From NCBI GenBank assembly GCA_016758965.1, contig JAEPRB010000091.1, forward strand, positions 62,001 through 126,000: a DNA stretch of 64,000 nt. The letters run 5' to 3'. Of this stretch, positions 11,918 through 24,188 are shown in pieces. A program made the position numbers and the translations under genes. Positions within the stretch are counted from its first letter, which is position 1, and the number at the start of each line of letters is the position of its first letter. Under the pieces are notes generated by a model that worked only from the letters and a program-made list of their open reading frames with translations, was not told the DNA's origin and ran no database searches. The stretch is from Circinella minor (lineage: Eukaryota; Mucoromycota; Mucoromycetes; Mucorales; Lichtheimiaceae).

Positions 11918-12304
11918 TTTGGACAGTATTGATTTTGGATATATAAATGATCAGAATTAAAGGGAGATAAGTTAAAAAGAAAAGAAAAAGAAAGAAAAAA
12001 AAAAAATAGATTTGTTAAAAAAGGGATTGCTTTTTTTTTTCCTCCATCTTTTTTTTTTTTTTTTTTATTGTTGTAAATATAATCAATTGTTTTTATATGA
12101 AACAATATTTATTATTGTTGATAGGTTAGCTTAGATTGTTTTGGGGGAGAGGAGGGGGGAATCGGAAACTTAACAATGTAATAATAAAAACGGAAACATT
12201 GCCGATGTCGTCCCGGAAAAATTGAAAAAAAACCACACATGCACTTTTTTTTTTTTTTTTTTTTTTTTACTAGTGTATATATAACTTTTTTTTTATTTTT
12301 GTCA
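11918..12304. promoter_or_regulatory. Divergent promoter region, 387 bp
   Basis: This separates the small Cys-rich protein (-) from the YEATS2-like gene (+). It contains poly-A/T runs, including a T26 run near 12246-12268. No specific site is recognised. Confidence 0.4.
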
Positions 12305-15300
12305 ATGCGTTCCATTAATAATATACCACAAGGTAAATATATATATATATAACTTATATGAAAAGAAAAAAAAGAAGAAACGATTCATTATTATTAACTC
12401 TCTCTCTCTCACTTTTAAGACGATGCAACGAAAAAAAAAATCTTGGATATTATAGATCATCAATTTGATTTAGAAATTTATTTAAAATATCGTGAAAGAG
12501 ATATTATTCAAAAAGAAATGAATAAAGCTCAAAATACTTTACGTGATTTACAAGCAGCTATTGAAAATGGTAACCTTATGCAAACTCTAATTTATAATTA
12601 AAAAAAAAAAAAACCATTCACTAAAAAAAAACTTTTTGAATGACAAAAATGAATAGAATCATTAGCAGGTGAATCAACGCATTATACACGACGATCAGCT
12701 GCAGTAGCAACATTAGCTAATGCACTTTATCAATCCAATTTATCCAATGGTCCAACACAACAACCACAACAACTACCTTATTATTATTATAATAATAGAT
12801 CCAATTCTCATTCACAACGTAATCAAGGACTTTATGGAAGACGTGCTGATGGTGTTTATGTTCGGTAAGCATTCACTCACTTTATATATATAGGATCTAT
12901 TTTATCAAACTTCTTACACCCCCCCCTCTAACCCTTCTATTTTTTTTTTTCGATTTAGATTATCATGTCCTGTATGTAAACGAGATGATTTTGCAAATAG
13001 ACAAGGATTTTTAAATCATTGTAGATTATCACATAAATTAGAATTTGGTCCTTATGAACAAACAATGATACAATGTGGTACACCTGTAGATGAATCTCAA
13101 GTACCTATGGATGATCCTTGTCGTTCACGTCCTATTACAATGCCTATACCACCTATAAAGTAAGTCTATATTTTACAAAACAAAACAAGATCGACTTATT
13201 AACAACAAGAAACCCATTTAATTATAGACAAAAAAAGAAAGAACGAGTAAGTACATTTATAAAAATGAACAGGATTAGATAAAAATGATTAATTTATTAT
13301 TATTTGTATAGCCATCGATTAAAGTATTTGAAGAAGATGTGGATCTAGAATCAACACAACAAGAAAAAAATAAACATTCAACACCACCTGCACCACCACC
13401 ATCTACAACAACAACAACAACACATGTAACAGAAGGATCTAAATCTATACCCGATACTATTATAAAACAAGAAGATACATCTACATTAACAAATAATAAA
13501 GAATCAATAAAAAAGCCAACAATGGAATTATGTGCAGCAACTACCACTCCTCCTCCATTAACAACAACAAATAATAATAATAATGACATTGGATCAAGAT
13601 TTTATATTAAACGACAAATAGTAATTGGAAATGTGAGTAAATTTATATTACCTGAAAAACGTGATCCAACATTAAATAAATTTACACATAAATGGATGGT
13701 CTATATTGTTGAACCACCTCAAAAAACAACAACGACACAACAACAACAAGAAGAAAATGAAGGAATATCTAAATTTATTACAGGTGTGAGATTTCATTTG
13801 CATCCTAGTTATAAACCTCATGATATAGTGGATGTCACTGAACCTCCTTTTCGATTAACTCGACTTGCTTGGGGTGAATTTCCTATAAGAGTACAATTAT
13901 TTTTTGTGGATAAAAAAAGAAATAAAAGTATTGATCTTATACATCAAGTAAAGGTAAAAAAAAATAATATAGATAGATAGATAGATATAAGATATAGATT
14001 ACTAATAAAAGAATATACATTAGCTTGATTATACACATTCAGGTCGTCAAATGTTGGGTGGAGAACGTATTGTAGAAATTGAATTAGATAGAAATACTGA
14101 TTTTAATGATCTATCAACAAAACCAATACAAAAATCTACTTTGACATCTCATGATGAATTTTTATCTGAACAAGAAAAACAAAAAGCAATGGCTATAGGT
14201 AAAAACTTTATATATTTTATCTTTTAAAGAAAGTTCCTAATTTGACTCTCTTTCTCTTTCTCTCTCTCTATATATATATAAAACTATTTTAGCATCCAAA
14301 CAAAAAATGAGTTTACTTCATGGTATTCTTAAAGATTGTATACGTCGATTACCTATCATTCGTCCAGGTAAAAATGACATATCTAAATTGATATCTTTAA
14401 AAAAAGAAAATCTAACAACAATTTTTTTTTTTTTTTAGCTTCTCAAAGTGGATCTCTATTACCTTATACATGTGCTACAGGTCCAAAACACTATTTTCGA
14501 TGGACCATTGGACGTCGAAAAGCATTAGAATGGCATCGAGCTCATTTATTACGTATTAAAGTACAACAATGTTCTTTTGATACTATGGATCCTGTCTTAC
14601 GTTCAGCAGGGGCTGCTTTATCTACAAAAGATGTTATTGTTTGGTGTCGAGAAAATGGATTTACACCATTAAAATCTGATTTAATAACGAATAAAACAAT
14701 AATGGAAGATGAAAAATACAATGAATCCATACGAGGACATACACGAGAAGAAGAAGATACAGTGGGTTTTGGTTATTGTAAATTTTGTGGTTGTTATCGA
14801 AATCATAAAATAAATAATGGTACAGAAGATACCCATTGTCGACAACGACCTAGTCAATGGAATTCAAGGAAAAGAGCATTAAATAGTGTATCCAGTGTAA
14901 ATACATTATTGGATCAATTACCTACTGGATGGGATACTATTACAGGTACATATATCAATCTATAAAAGTTTATATACCCCCAAGAACAATTCATTTATTA
15001 TTATTTTTCAGATGATGATGATGATGATATAGATGTAGATGTAGATATTGGATCATCTCATCCAACACTACCGAAAACAACAACAACAACAACAACAACA
15101 CTCACAGACGAAGAAAATAAACGAACGACATGCATAGGAAAATCAATTTTAAAAACCTTACGTGAAGAAATTCAAAAAGAAGAAGCTTCTACACTTTTTG
15201 ATGAAACATGTTTAGATTGGATTTGGTCTGTTATTTCTGAATTAAGACTTAAAAGTATTATTGCCAATGATATCATACAAGAAAAGGATGGTACATTACG

Positions 15301-15694
15301 TGGACCTACCCATGATTTTAATATCATGGAAGCTATGGATCAAAGATTAGTAACAGGTCATTTATTTTCAACCCTTGTTAAATTATTTTTAAAAAAATTA
15401 CTTGGATCAGGTTTACATGTTTATTATGAACAACAAAAAAGAAAACAACAAGAAATGAACAAAAAGAAAGAAGAAGAAGAAGAAGGACAAACTACTTTAG
15501 AAAAATTATTAGTTCCTGTTCATATTTATGAAGGGATTCAAAAAATACCTACATTTGATTTTTTAACCAATCAATATATGGGTCCTCCTCCACCTTCTAC
15601 TTTATCAAATATATCATTAGTACCCACATTACAACAACAAAAACGGAAACGAAAAGAAGAAGAAGAAGAACAAGAAGATATTGTTATGAAATGA
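12305..15694 (+). CDS. YEATS2-like chromatin reader (AHC1-type zinc finger, YEATS domain, histone-fold-like C-terminus)
   Basis: Ten exons (12305-12332, 12420-12569, 12657-12864, 12959-13159, 13228-13246, 13312-13953, 14024-14198, 14293-14367, 14439-14945, 15012-15694) give 895 residues. A C2H2 finger, CPVCKRDDFANRQGF then LNHCRLSH (Cx2C-x13-Hx4H, about 132-154), resembles that of yeast ADA subunit Ahc1. The YEATS domain (about 295-440) contains KWMVYIV, FHLHPSYKPHDIVDVTEPPF, the LAWGEFP acyl-lysine cage segment, and a DYTHSGRQMLGGER end; these match YEATS2 more closely than Yaf9. A further Cys/His cluster (CKFCGCYRNHK) lies near 590. The segment ETCLDWIWSVISELRLKSII (about 725) onward looks like the YEATS2 histone-fold region. 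By homology it belongs to an ADA/ATAC-type histone acetyltransferase complex in the nucleus. The intron before 14024 is placed at TTAG because this restores the conserved YTHSG segment. Confidence 0.88.
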
Positions 15695-15716
15695 AATGGG
15701 AATTATTATTATTATC

Positions 15717-15746
15717 ATTATATATATATATATATATATATATATA
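15717..15746. repeat. (TA)n tract in the 3' intergenic gap
   Basis: An alternating TA run lies in the 179-bp gap between the convergent YEATS2-like and G-alpha genes, followed by AAAAT repeats. Both transcripts terminate in this short gap. Confidence 0.7.
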
Positions 15747-15873
15747 ACTGTAATTATACTTTGTACAAAATAAAAAATAAAAAATAAAAATAAGAATATA
15801 GTGAAAGGAAAGGTAATTATCATGTGGGGTGAAAGGTGGTACGTATACATTAAAAAGTATTATTGATAAGGAG

Positions 15874-17158
15874 TTATAAAAGACCCACATTTCTTAAATT
15901 ATCATGAATACAAATATCATTGACTGCACCCATAACAAATTTAATTTGTTTTGTATCTGTAGCACATGTAAAGTGAGTATAAATTTGTTTGGATTGTTCG
16001 ACACCTGTTGTTGTTGTTGTTGTATTTTTATGTAATGAAACAAATCGATTTAATAAATATTGACAAGCAGCTTCATAATTATTACCACCCATATAATCAT
16101 CAAAATAATTCGCCAATGGATTTCTTGTTATTTTTTCAGCAAATAAATCAATCTTGTTAAAAAATAAAATAATGGACGTTTTAATAAACCATTTCGAATT
16201 ACAAATGGAATCAAATAAAGTGAGTGATTCTTGTAATCGATTTACAGTTCCATCTTCTATTAATACTTGATCATATTCTGATATAGCTACTAAAAAAACA
16301 ATCGCTGTCACATTTTCAAAACAATGAATCCATTTTTTACGTTCAGAACGTTGACCTCCTACATCAAACATACGACATGTCATTTGATGAATCATAAAGG
16401 TTGTTTCAGTAATACCCGTCGTTTTAACGCGAGATCGAAGTACATCTTGATCACTGGGTATATAATTTGGATCACCCATACGACTCATGGAATCAAAATA
16501 ACTAATTATGTTTTATATTTACATTGAGTTAATTCATGCAAATTATATAAATTTAGGGTTACACACACACACAAAAAAAACTTACTAAAGAGCCGAATCA
16601 TTTAATTGATATTCATTACTACGACCTACACATAATTGAACACCTTGATCTTCCCATAAAGAAATTAATGCTTGAACTAATTCTTGATTCATCATTTCAA
16701 TTTGAGGTGGTGCTTCTAAAATTAAATGTCGATTATAATTTTCATTTTGTTTATTTTGAAATGGAATATTTAATAATTCCATGGCTTCCAAAGTGACACG
16801 CATGGATTGAATGGTATTACTATAAATGACTTCTTTAAATGATTCACGTTCTTCTCTTGTATATCCTCCATCGTGAATTAATTTCATTTGTTTTAAAATA
16901 GTGGATTTTCCAGATTCTCCAGCACCTAAAATTATGTCAGTTTCATTTTTAGAAAAAAAAATCATGCCGATGTTTTTTTTTATTTAGTACGTAACGTACA
17001 TAAACCTAAGAAAAGAAGAAAAGAGAGATATATATTTTACCTAATAATAACATTTTAATTTCAGATCGTAAATGAACTCGATCTCGTTTAATTTGTATAT
17101 CAATTTGATTATTTCGTTTATTTTCTTGAATACGTTCAGAAGATTGACAGCAACCCAT
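15874..17158 (-). CDS. Heterotrimeric G protein alpha subunit
   Basis: Three exons read on the minus strand (17158-17041, 16925-16586, 16501-15874) give 361 residues. The N-terminus MGCCQSSE has Gly2 for myristoylation and Cys3/Cys4 for palmitoylation. All five GTP-binding boxes are present: [41 protein letters not shown] and FTCATDT. It would relay receptor signals at the plasma membrane. Two things stand out: a poly-Thr insertion ([13 protein letters not shown]) encoded by a GTT/ACA repeat just before the TCAT box, and a C-terminus RNVGLL with Val at -4, so the pertussis-toxin type Cys is absent. An A-rich 5' exon ends inside the P-loop, with the G1 Gly codon split between exons. Confidence 0.95.
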
Positions 17159-18676
17159 GATTTATTTATTTGTTTGTTTATTTTTTTAATATAAAGAACA
17201 AAAAAAAAAAAGGCGTTATTCTATCTCTTTTTCGCGCCGTTTTTGTAGTTTTATTTTATTCAAAAATGTTAAAATGGTTAGTTACTTGAAAAAAAAAAAA
17301 AGGAGCGGTTACTATCCTTTCATGCGATTTATTTATTGAGGAGTTTTTTTTTTTTTTTGGTTTGATAAACTTTTAGATGATCATACTACTGATAGGAGAT
17401 AATGAATAGAAAAGAGTATGGAAAAAAAAAAGGATACTAGAATATATATACATGTGTAATAATAATAATAATGTACATTATAACAAAAAAAAAAAAAAGG
17501 AGGGTGGGGTAAAAGGTATAAGTACAAAAATTAAGATTTTTTCCATGTTTCCATACAATGAAAAAGATTTTTAGAGTTTTCTATTGTCTTTTAAACACAC
17601 GGGCTATATATAATAAGATTTGAATGGGGAAATCATGTATGGTTTTCCCTTGGAAATAAGAAGGAGGTGGGAAAAAAAAAGAGTTTTCCATCTGTGAAGA
17701 GAAGGGGGAGAGGAAAACATTTTCTTTTATTTAGTTATGAAAGAAATGAACACGTTATCACTACAACTTTTTCCCTCCATACTCATCTTTTAGAATAAAA
17801 ATGTACACATCACTTGTCATAGTCCCCCCCCCTTTTTTTATACCGTTAAATGGAATACAAAATATACCTATCATAAAATAATCATTTTTATATCTTTTAT
17901 ATTATTACATACGTACTACATTTAATTAAAGTTTTTAGGGATGGTACCAAAAGAGAGAAAGGGGTAGGGGGGGGAGGGGGAGGTGGAGGGGGAAAGGACA
18001 AATGTTAACAGAAACATTTTAAAAAATACTTATCTTGAATCCATTGAATCAGTTGAAAATGTATCTTTTTTTTTCTCTCTCTTTCTCTTTTCAAACAAAG
18101 ATTGAAAAATATATACCGTACGTACGTAGCAATAGAGAAAAAATGGGGGAGAATGGTGGGGGAGGGGATGAAGAGTGAAGATGTAAAAAAGATTTATATG
18201 TAATAAATAAAATAGGCTTCTATTTTTTATTTTATATAATAAAAAATAACATCCCCAGACACCTCCCTTCTTTATATAATCAATGATTTTTTAAACTATC
18301 ATCATTACCCCCTTATTATTATATCCCATAGTAGTAGCATGAAAATGTCTGTGAGAGAGGAGTTTTCGAAATGATCGACACATAATGTTAACTTTTGATT
18401 ACAAGTACGTAAAAACTTTAATATTTAGTTACTATTCGGTAATGTTGAATTATTTAGTTTATACATATGTACACACAGATTTATAAAATAAATAATAGGA
18501 GAGCAATAAAGTTTTCATTACGTACGTATCATTTTTATTATTATTAAAGAAACAAAATCTTCACTTTGAAATCTATAAATGTCCTTTTTTTATTTTATTT
18601 TAAACTATAATAATACAATTTTGATAAAATGGATTTTCTCCAGGAGGAGGAGGAGGAGGAGGGGTGGGGGTTATTT
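17159..18676. other. Intergenic region upstream of G-alpha, downstream of DUF1479 gene
   Basis: No gene is seen in 1.5 kb. It contains purine-rich G tracts (for example 17964-17995), a C9 run near 17824, two ACGTACGT-type palindromic motifs (18114-18130, 18518-18530) and a (GGA)n run at 18643-18661 just 3' of the DUF1479 gene. The G-alpha promoter lies at its left end. Confidence 0.5.
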
Positions 18677-20400
18677 TTATTCAGAAATGATACGATTATG
18701 TTCACGAATAGCTTCAAGTTGACCTTCTGTCATTATTCCATTGGTTTCTTCTGGAAAAGGTATAAAACCCATACCCAATTTTTGTTCTTTGGTTAAAATA
18801 GAAGGTGTCGCTCTATCATGAAATTCTTTTTCACAATCATTTGCTGGAAAATCAGGTGGTGTCATACCCTGTTCAAAAGTAATACGTTGACGTTTTAAAT
18901 ATTTAGAACTTCGAGGACACATCGGTGTGGATGGAATATATAAAACAGATGAATCTGTCGTCATGTTTTGATAAGGTTCAACAGCATGAACTGTATCACA
19001 ATGCCTAAAATAGATAAATCATGGATTAATTAAACTACTGTTGATAAATAATAAGAGAGAGCGAGAGAGAGACATTTACCAAAATACACCATCACCACAA
19101 TCAACATCAGGTACAGAAACCATATTATCTACAATATGAGGATGATCTTCTGTAGTAATATCTTGACAACGACCTGGCCAAGCTCCCATAAACTCACTAC
19201 GTATATATAAAAAAATGAATATAAATAATTCTCTCTACTTTTTTTTTTTTTTTTTTACATTTACCTAGTACTCATATTTTCTTCAAGTAAAGGTTTCATC
19301 ATAAAATAAGCTGTGGGTTCTTTGACTAATGGACAAACACGTAGGGTTCCTCCACCTGTTTGAATTTTGGAAATAGCTAACCATCCTTGAAAAATACGAA
19401 ACATAGAACAACCTCCAGGTGCATCATATAAATCCATATTTGCTTCAATACGATGTGTTACATCATATGGATCATATTCTTCCCATTTTCCTTGAAGAAT
19501 TTTTGTATAACAACGACGATATTCTGGATCTTCCCAACCTAATTATATCATATGTTACACACACACACACACACACACATATGAATTTATTGATTTTTGA
19601 AGAGGAAAAGGAGGAGGAAAAGTTGTTTCTTAATAAATATATATAAAAAAAAAAGATGGTTAACTTACGTTCTAAAGAACCACCATCAATATGACCAGCA
19701 AGATTAAATTTTCCATCCCCTGGTTGACGAATACGTAATCGATCACAATAAACCAAATTATTATTTAAATTAATAGGTGCTTTACTATCACCATGCCAAA
19801 TATTATTTAAAGCAACTGTGGTTGCTGTAAAATTTGGATGACTACGTGCTTGAATTTGAGCTTGAGACCAATATACTTCCCATACCTTCTCAAAAAAAAA
19901 AAAAAAAAAAAAAAGTGTGAGAAAAAATAAAATTAAAAAAGGGGTTTCCCTCCCTTCCTCCACACACACACACACAATTTTTTTTTTACCTGAGGATTAT
20001 CTTCAGGAAATCCAGCAATACCAGGATGTCGATGAATATATTCTTGAATAGAAGATTTATATTCAGCAGCCAAGTGACGATCCACAATATTACGAATGAC
20101 AATAGTACCCCTTTTTTTAACTTCAGAAATAATTTTATCAGGTAAACGACCTCCATTCGATTGAATTTCTTCCATTGTTACTTCTGGAATCACAGCAGAA
20201 CCACGTTGACGAATTTCTAATGCTTCTTTTTCCATTGTATTTAATAATCGATCAAACGCTTTACGAAGAATAGTTGGATTTTTAGGTGCAATTTGTTTTT
20301 TTAATTCTAAAAATCGTGGATCTATTTCAGGTTTAGAAGCACCCAAGTGAGCAAAAACAGATGAAATGTTTCCTTTTGCTTTGTTTGTGGATCGAATCAT
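18677..20400 (-). CDS. DUF1479 family Fe(II)/2-oxoglutarate dioxygenase-like protein
   Basis: Five exons on the minus strand (20400-19990, 19885-19669, 19538-19265, 19196-19080, 19004-18677) give 448 residues, typical of DUF1479 proteins. Family landmarks are visible in order: FLELKKQIAP near 32, KRGTIVIRNIV, GFPEDNPQ, VWEVYWSQAQIQARSHPNF, an iron-ligand HxD in AGHIDGGSLER, and a distal HCDTVHAVEP with the second His. These proteins have a double-stranded beta-helix fold with an H-x-D...H iron site; substrates are largely unknown. An in-frame ATG at 20562 exists, but the 54 residues it adds are low-complexity Lys/Phe runs that look like leader, so the start at 20400 is chosen. One exon boundary splits the codon just after the GVFW segment. 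Confidence 0.9.
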
Positions 20401-21234
20401 TTTTGTTTTGTTTTGTTTGGTGGAGAGGATAACAATGTGGAATTTATATAAAAAAAAAAAGGTGGGGAAAAAATTAAAAAAAGAGGGGGGGGGGAGGGAG
20501 GACCCTTTTTTTAAATCCAATTTTTTTTTTTTGGTAAGAAAAACACAGCGGTTAAAGGCCATTCCACGGATTTAAGTCCGGATTATTTATTTCTGTTAGT
20601 CGGGGGATCGGTAAATCGTAATGACACGGAACTCGTTTTTCCTTGGGGGGTGGGAAATCATTATTCTAAAATGATAGATTAATTTTTGACAAAATGAATA
20701 GTTGTAGACTTATATATATAAATGCTTATCTCAAGTAAATAGAACAAAATTCTTAATTGAGATAATTGAGATAATACATATAGTAGAATGAATCCGGGTA
20801 TTGTTTCCCATCTTGACGTTTGTATATTCGCATAAATTTACTCAATAAAGATTATAGTTACCCAGGATTTTCACAACATTTATCGGTATTTGATAGTAAT
20901 TGAAATCATAGTAATGACTCATCGAAAAATCAAATGTTAAAAGAGTAAAAAAGTTTCTGAGATACAGGTACATTTAACCCAGATTTCTGGGACAACATGT
21001 TGTTTCTATGCATATATATAAAAAAAAAACGAATCATTGGGAATTTTAACATCCTTTTTTCCTCAACCCACTTGTTGTTTCTAACTATTCTATTCATGAT
21101 ATCCTTCTATTGCCTTCCACTACTCTATGTATTACTTCTTAAGAATACGCCTATAGATACAACTCTTTTTGAAATGTACAAAAATCAAAGCACGCACTGG
21201 CCCCAAGGTTTTATTTATAATTAAGTAACTTTTT
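20401..21234. other. Intergenic region between DUF1479 and DRG1 genes
   Basis: No gene is seen. There is a G8 run near 20487, a small hairpin around 20567-20580 (CGGA...TCCG), and two closely spaced GAGATAATTGAGATAAT units near 20758-20775 that could be GATA-type sites. It should contain the promoter of the DUF1479 gene. Confidence 0.45.
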
Positions 21235-23168
21235 TTAAATTTTCTTAACAATTTGAACGACATCTTCATCCTTGAGAATATGTTCTTTACCCACTTTTTG
21301 TGGATTATGTTTGACAGAGGTACCCCAAACATAAGCACTATATATATATCCCATATAAATGATTAAATACTCTCTCTCTTTCTTTCATCATTTTTCAATT
21401 CCCCCCTCCGCTTCCCCTCTTGTGTCAATATATCTTACCATTTAAATTGTTCTAAAATAGCCTTGTGAATTTGATTACAGAAATCTTCAATTGAATTCCT
21501 TTCATTAGTTAAAACAACAGGAGTTTCATAATCAGGAACTCTTCCTTTTGGTTTGGTGTATACACGAACAAGATCTAATTTCTAAATTGTTTTCGATATC
21601 AATCAGTATATATATATATCTCTAATGACTATGTCTACCTCACTAATTTCAATTATGTTTTTTTTACCTCCCACATAGTAGCTAATAATTCATCAAAATT
21701 CCATTCATGATGAGCACAAATAGGAACAGCATTTGGAATTTTATAAATAAGATCAAGTTCTTCAATAGAGATCTGATCAATCTTGTTAAGTACATAAATA
21801 CATGGAATATAGATACTAAATATTAAAAAAAAAATAGATAAGTTTTTTTCTTTTTTTTCTTTAAAAAAATATATAAAATCCAAACTTTTTTTTTTTTTAC
21901 CGGTTGCCTTCAACGACATCAATAAGATCATCCAAAGTGGAATCTTCTTTAAAAGTAATATCCGCATTATGAATACGATATTCACTTAAAACAGCTTTGA
22001 CTTCATCTGCAGTAATATGATTCAATGGTACAGTATTGGTAATAGTAATACCCCCTTTTTCTTTCTTTTTGAAAATAATAGCTGGAGGTTTCTTATTCAA
22101 TCGAATACCAAAACCTTCTAATTCTCTTTCAATAATTTTTTTATGACTCATTGGTTTCATAACATCCAAGACAATAAAAATAAGTGAACAAGTACGAGCA
22201 ACTATAATTAAAAGTTTTAATTTTTTTTTTTTCATCACTTTTTTTTTTTTTTTTTAATTATTTATAATAAATAAACCATATTTACCAGCAATAACTTGTC
22301 TACCACGACCTTTACCATCCTTGGCACCTTCAATAATACCAGGAAGATCAAGAATCTATTAAATAATTTTTTTTTTATTAGATAAAAAGATAATTCTCTT
22401 CCATCTCCTTCTCCTTTCCAATTTTTACCTGAATCTTTGCACCCTTATATTGAATAACACCAGGAACAGTGGTAAGCGTTGTGAATTCATATGCACCCAC
22501 TTCAGAATGAGTTCCAGTAAGCTTTGACATTAATGTTGATTTACCAACAGAAGGAAAACCTATTTACATTATTTATTTATTTTTTAATACATCCAAAAAA
22601 AAACGTATTCTTATTTCATTTGGAAATATATACTTTACCAACAAAACCAACACGAGCAACACCCGTTTTAGCAACATCGAAACCAACTATATATATATAT
22701 ATATATATTTAATCTTTATTATTTATTATCTTGAAGAAAATAAATTTTTTTTTATAGAAAAAAAAAAAAAAAAAAGACTTACCACCTCCACCACCACCTC
22801 CACCACTTGTTGGAATAAGTAATTCACGTTTCAATTTAGCTAATTTAGCTTTTAATTGACCCACATGGTATGAAGTGGCCTTGTTTTTTTGGGTCTTGGC
22901 CATTTCATTCTAAAAAAAAATAACACAACAAAAATTATAAATGAACTGAAATTATTTTCCTTTCTAATTTTTTTTTTAACCAAAAAAAATAATGATCAAA
23001 AATAATAATATTTGCTTACTTCGATTTCCTATATATTTTTTTTTAATAATAAAATAAGAATATATTAATTAAGTTGTTCTCGTTTTTTTTTTTTTAGCTA
23101 GAATAAAAAAAAAACAGATATTAATTAGAAATGAATTAATTTACTTTAATCTTTTCGACGACACTCAT
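21235..23168 (-). CDS. RBG1: Developmentally regulated GTP-binding protein DRG1/Rbg1
   Basis: Ten exons on the minus strand (23168-23145, 23028-23020, 22909-22783, 22686-22639, 22559-22429, 22355-22286, 22201-21901, 21815-21668, 21581-21439, 21337-21235) join to 367 residues, the same length as human DRG1. Motifs: [20 protein letters not shown] at the N-terminus, P-loop [22 protein letters not shown], and a C-terminal TGS domain ending [13 protein letters not shown]. The protein binds a DFRP partner (Tma46/DFRP1 type) and acts on stalled ribosomes in the cytoplasm. Exon 2 is only 9 nt (GAAATCGAA, Glu-Ile-Glu); without it the conserved EIE before the start of the HTH region is lost. A Gly run follows the LLIPTS segment, where the family has a Gly-rich loop. 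Confidence 0.93.
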
Positions 23169-24128
23169 GGTGGGCTAAATAAGTTGATATGTTAGTTTGG
23201 ATGGGATGGAATCAAAAAGAAAGCTTTTTTTTTTTTTTTTTTCGAGCGGAATAAAAAAAGTTTTAAAGCAAAAGCCAGTCAATTTAGCTTATAAAAAAAA
23301 AAAATTATACTCCCAAATAAAAAAAAATACTTCATTAAGATATAAATATAAAAGGATCTTTTTTTTTTTTTTTTTGTAAAAGTTATATAGATCATTAAAA
23401 TATATACGTTTTTTATTTTATTTGTTTAATTTTTTTTTTTGGAAAATTTGAATGCTCTATATTATTATTTCATCTATACAAAAATCATAATATAGATAGC
23501 CCTACTACTTTTATACGCTTTAAACTCATTTATAGATACAAATGAATATTAAGTGAAATACTAGGGTGGTGAGTAGTTTATATAAATGTAAGTATAGATA
23601 GAGATTTAAATTTACAATTATTTTTTTTGACAAGTGTGTTCTAGTAAACCATTTTAGTACTTTCAAGGAGAGAGTTATGTTAATGAAAAACTCTTACATT
23701 CGCTTATAAAAAGTGACATAGAATACATACATAGAATTTGATAGTTGTAAATCATGTTTCGTTCTAGATACATTTAGTACTATTAGAGGTAAATATATAA
23801 GTAAATAGAAATGTTTAAATGCTATCGAGTAATATAGTTTATCTACTACAAGAATAAATATTAGAGAGAAGTATTATTGTTATATAGTCATTAAGCTGGA
23901 AATAATAGTTGTTGGCATGACAATAGTGTATCTAGGTTAAAATATCTCCTGGGATATTATTACATTTAGAATTTTCAATATATACATGAGTTGAATGCTT
24001 AGTAACGTCTATATATACAATTTTTGTTTTATTCCTACGTATTATTTTTTGTTTTAAAATAGAATGATTTGATACTTTATTTGTGGACATAATAAAACTT
24101 TTGGTTTTCAGTGTGGGACTAAGATGAA

Positions 24129-24188
<60 letters not shown>

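Noticed and set aside
20401..20562. Upstream in-frame ATG for the DUF1479 gene
   Set aside because: The added 54 residues are Lys and Phe runs from leader homopolymers and do not belong to the family.
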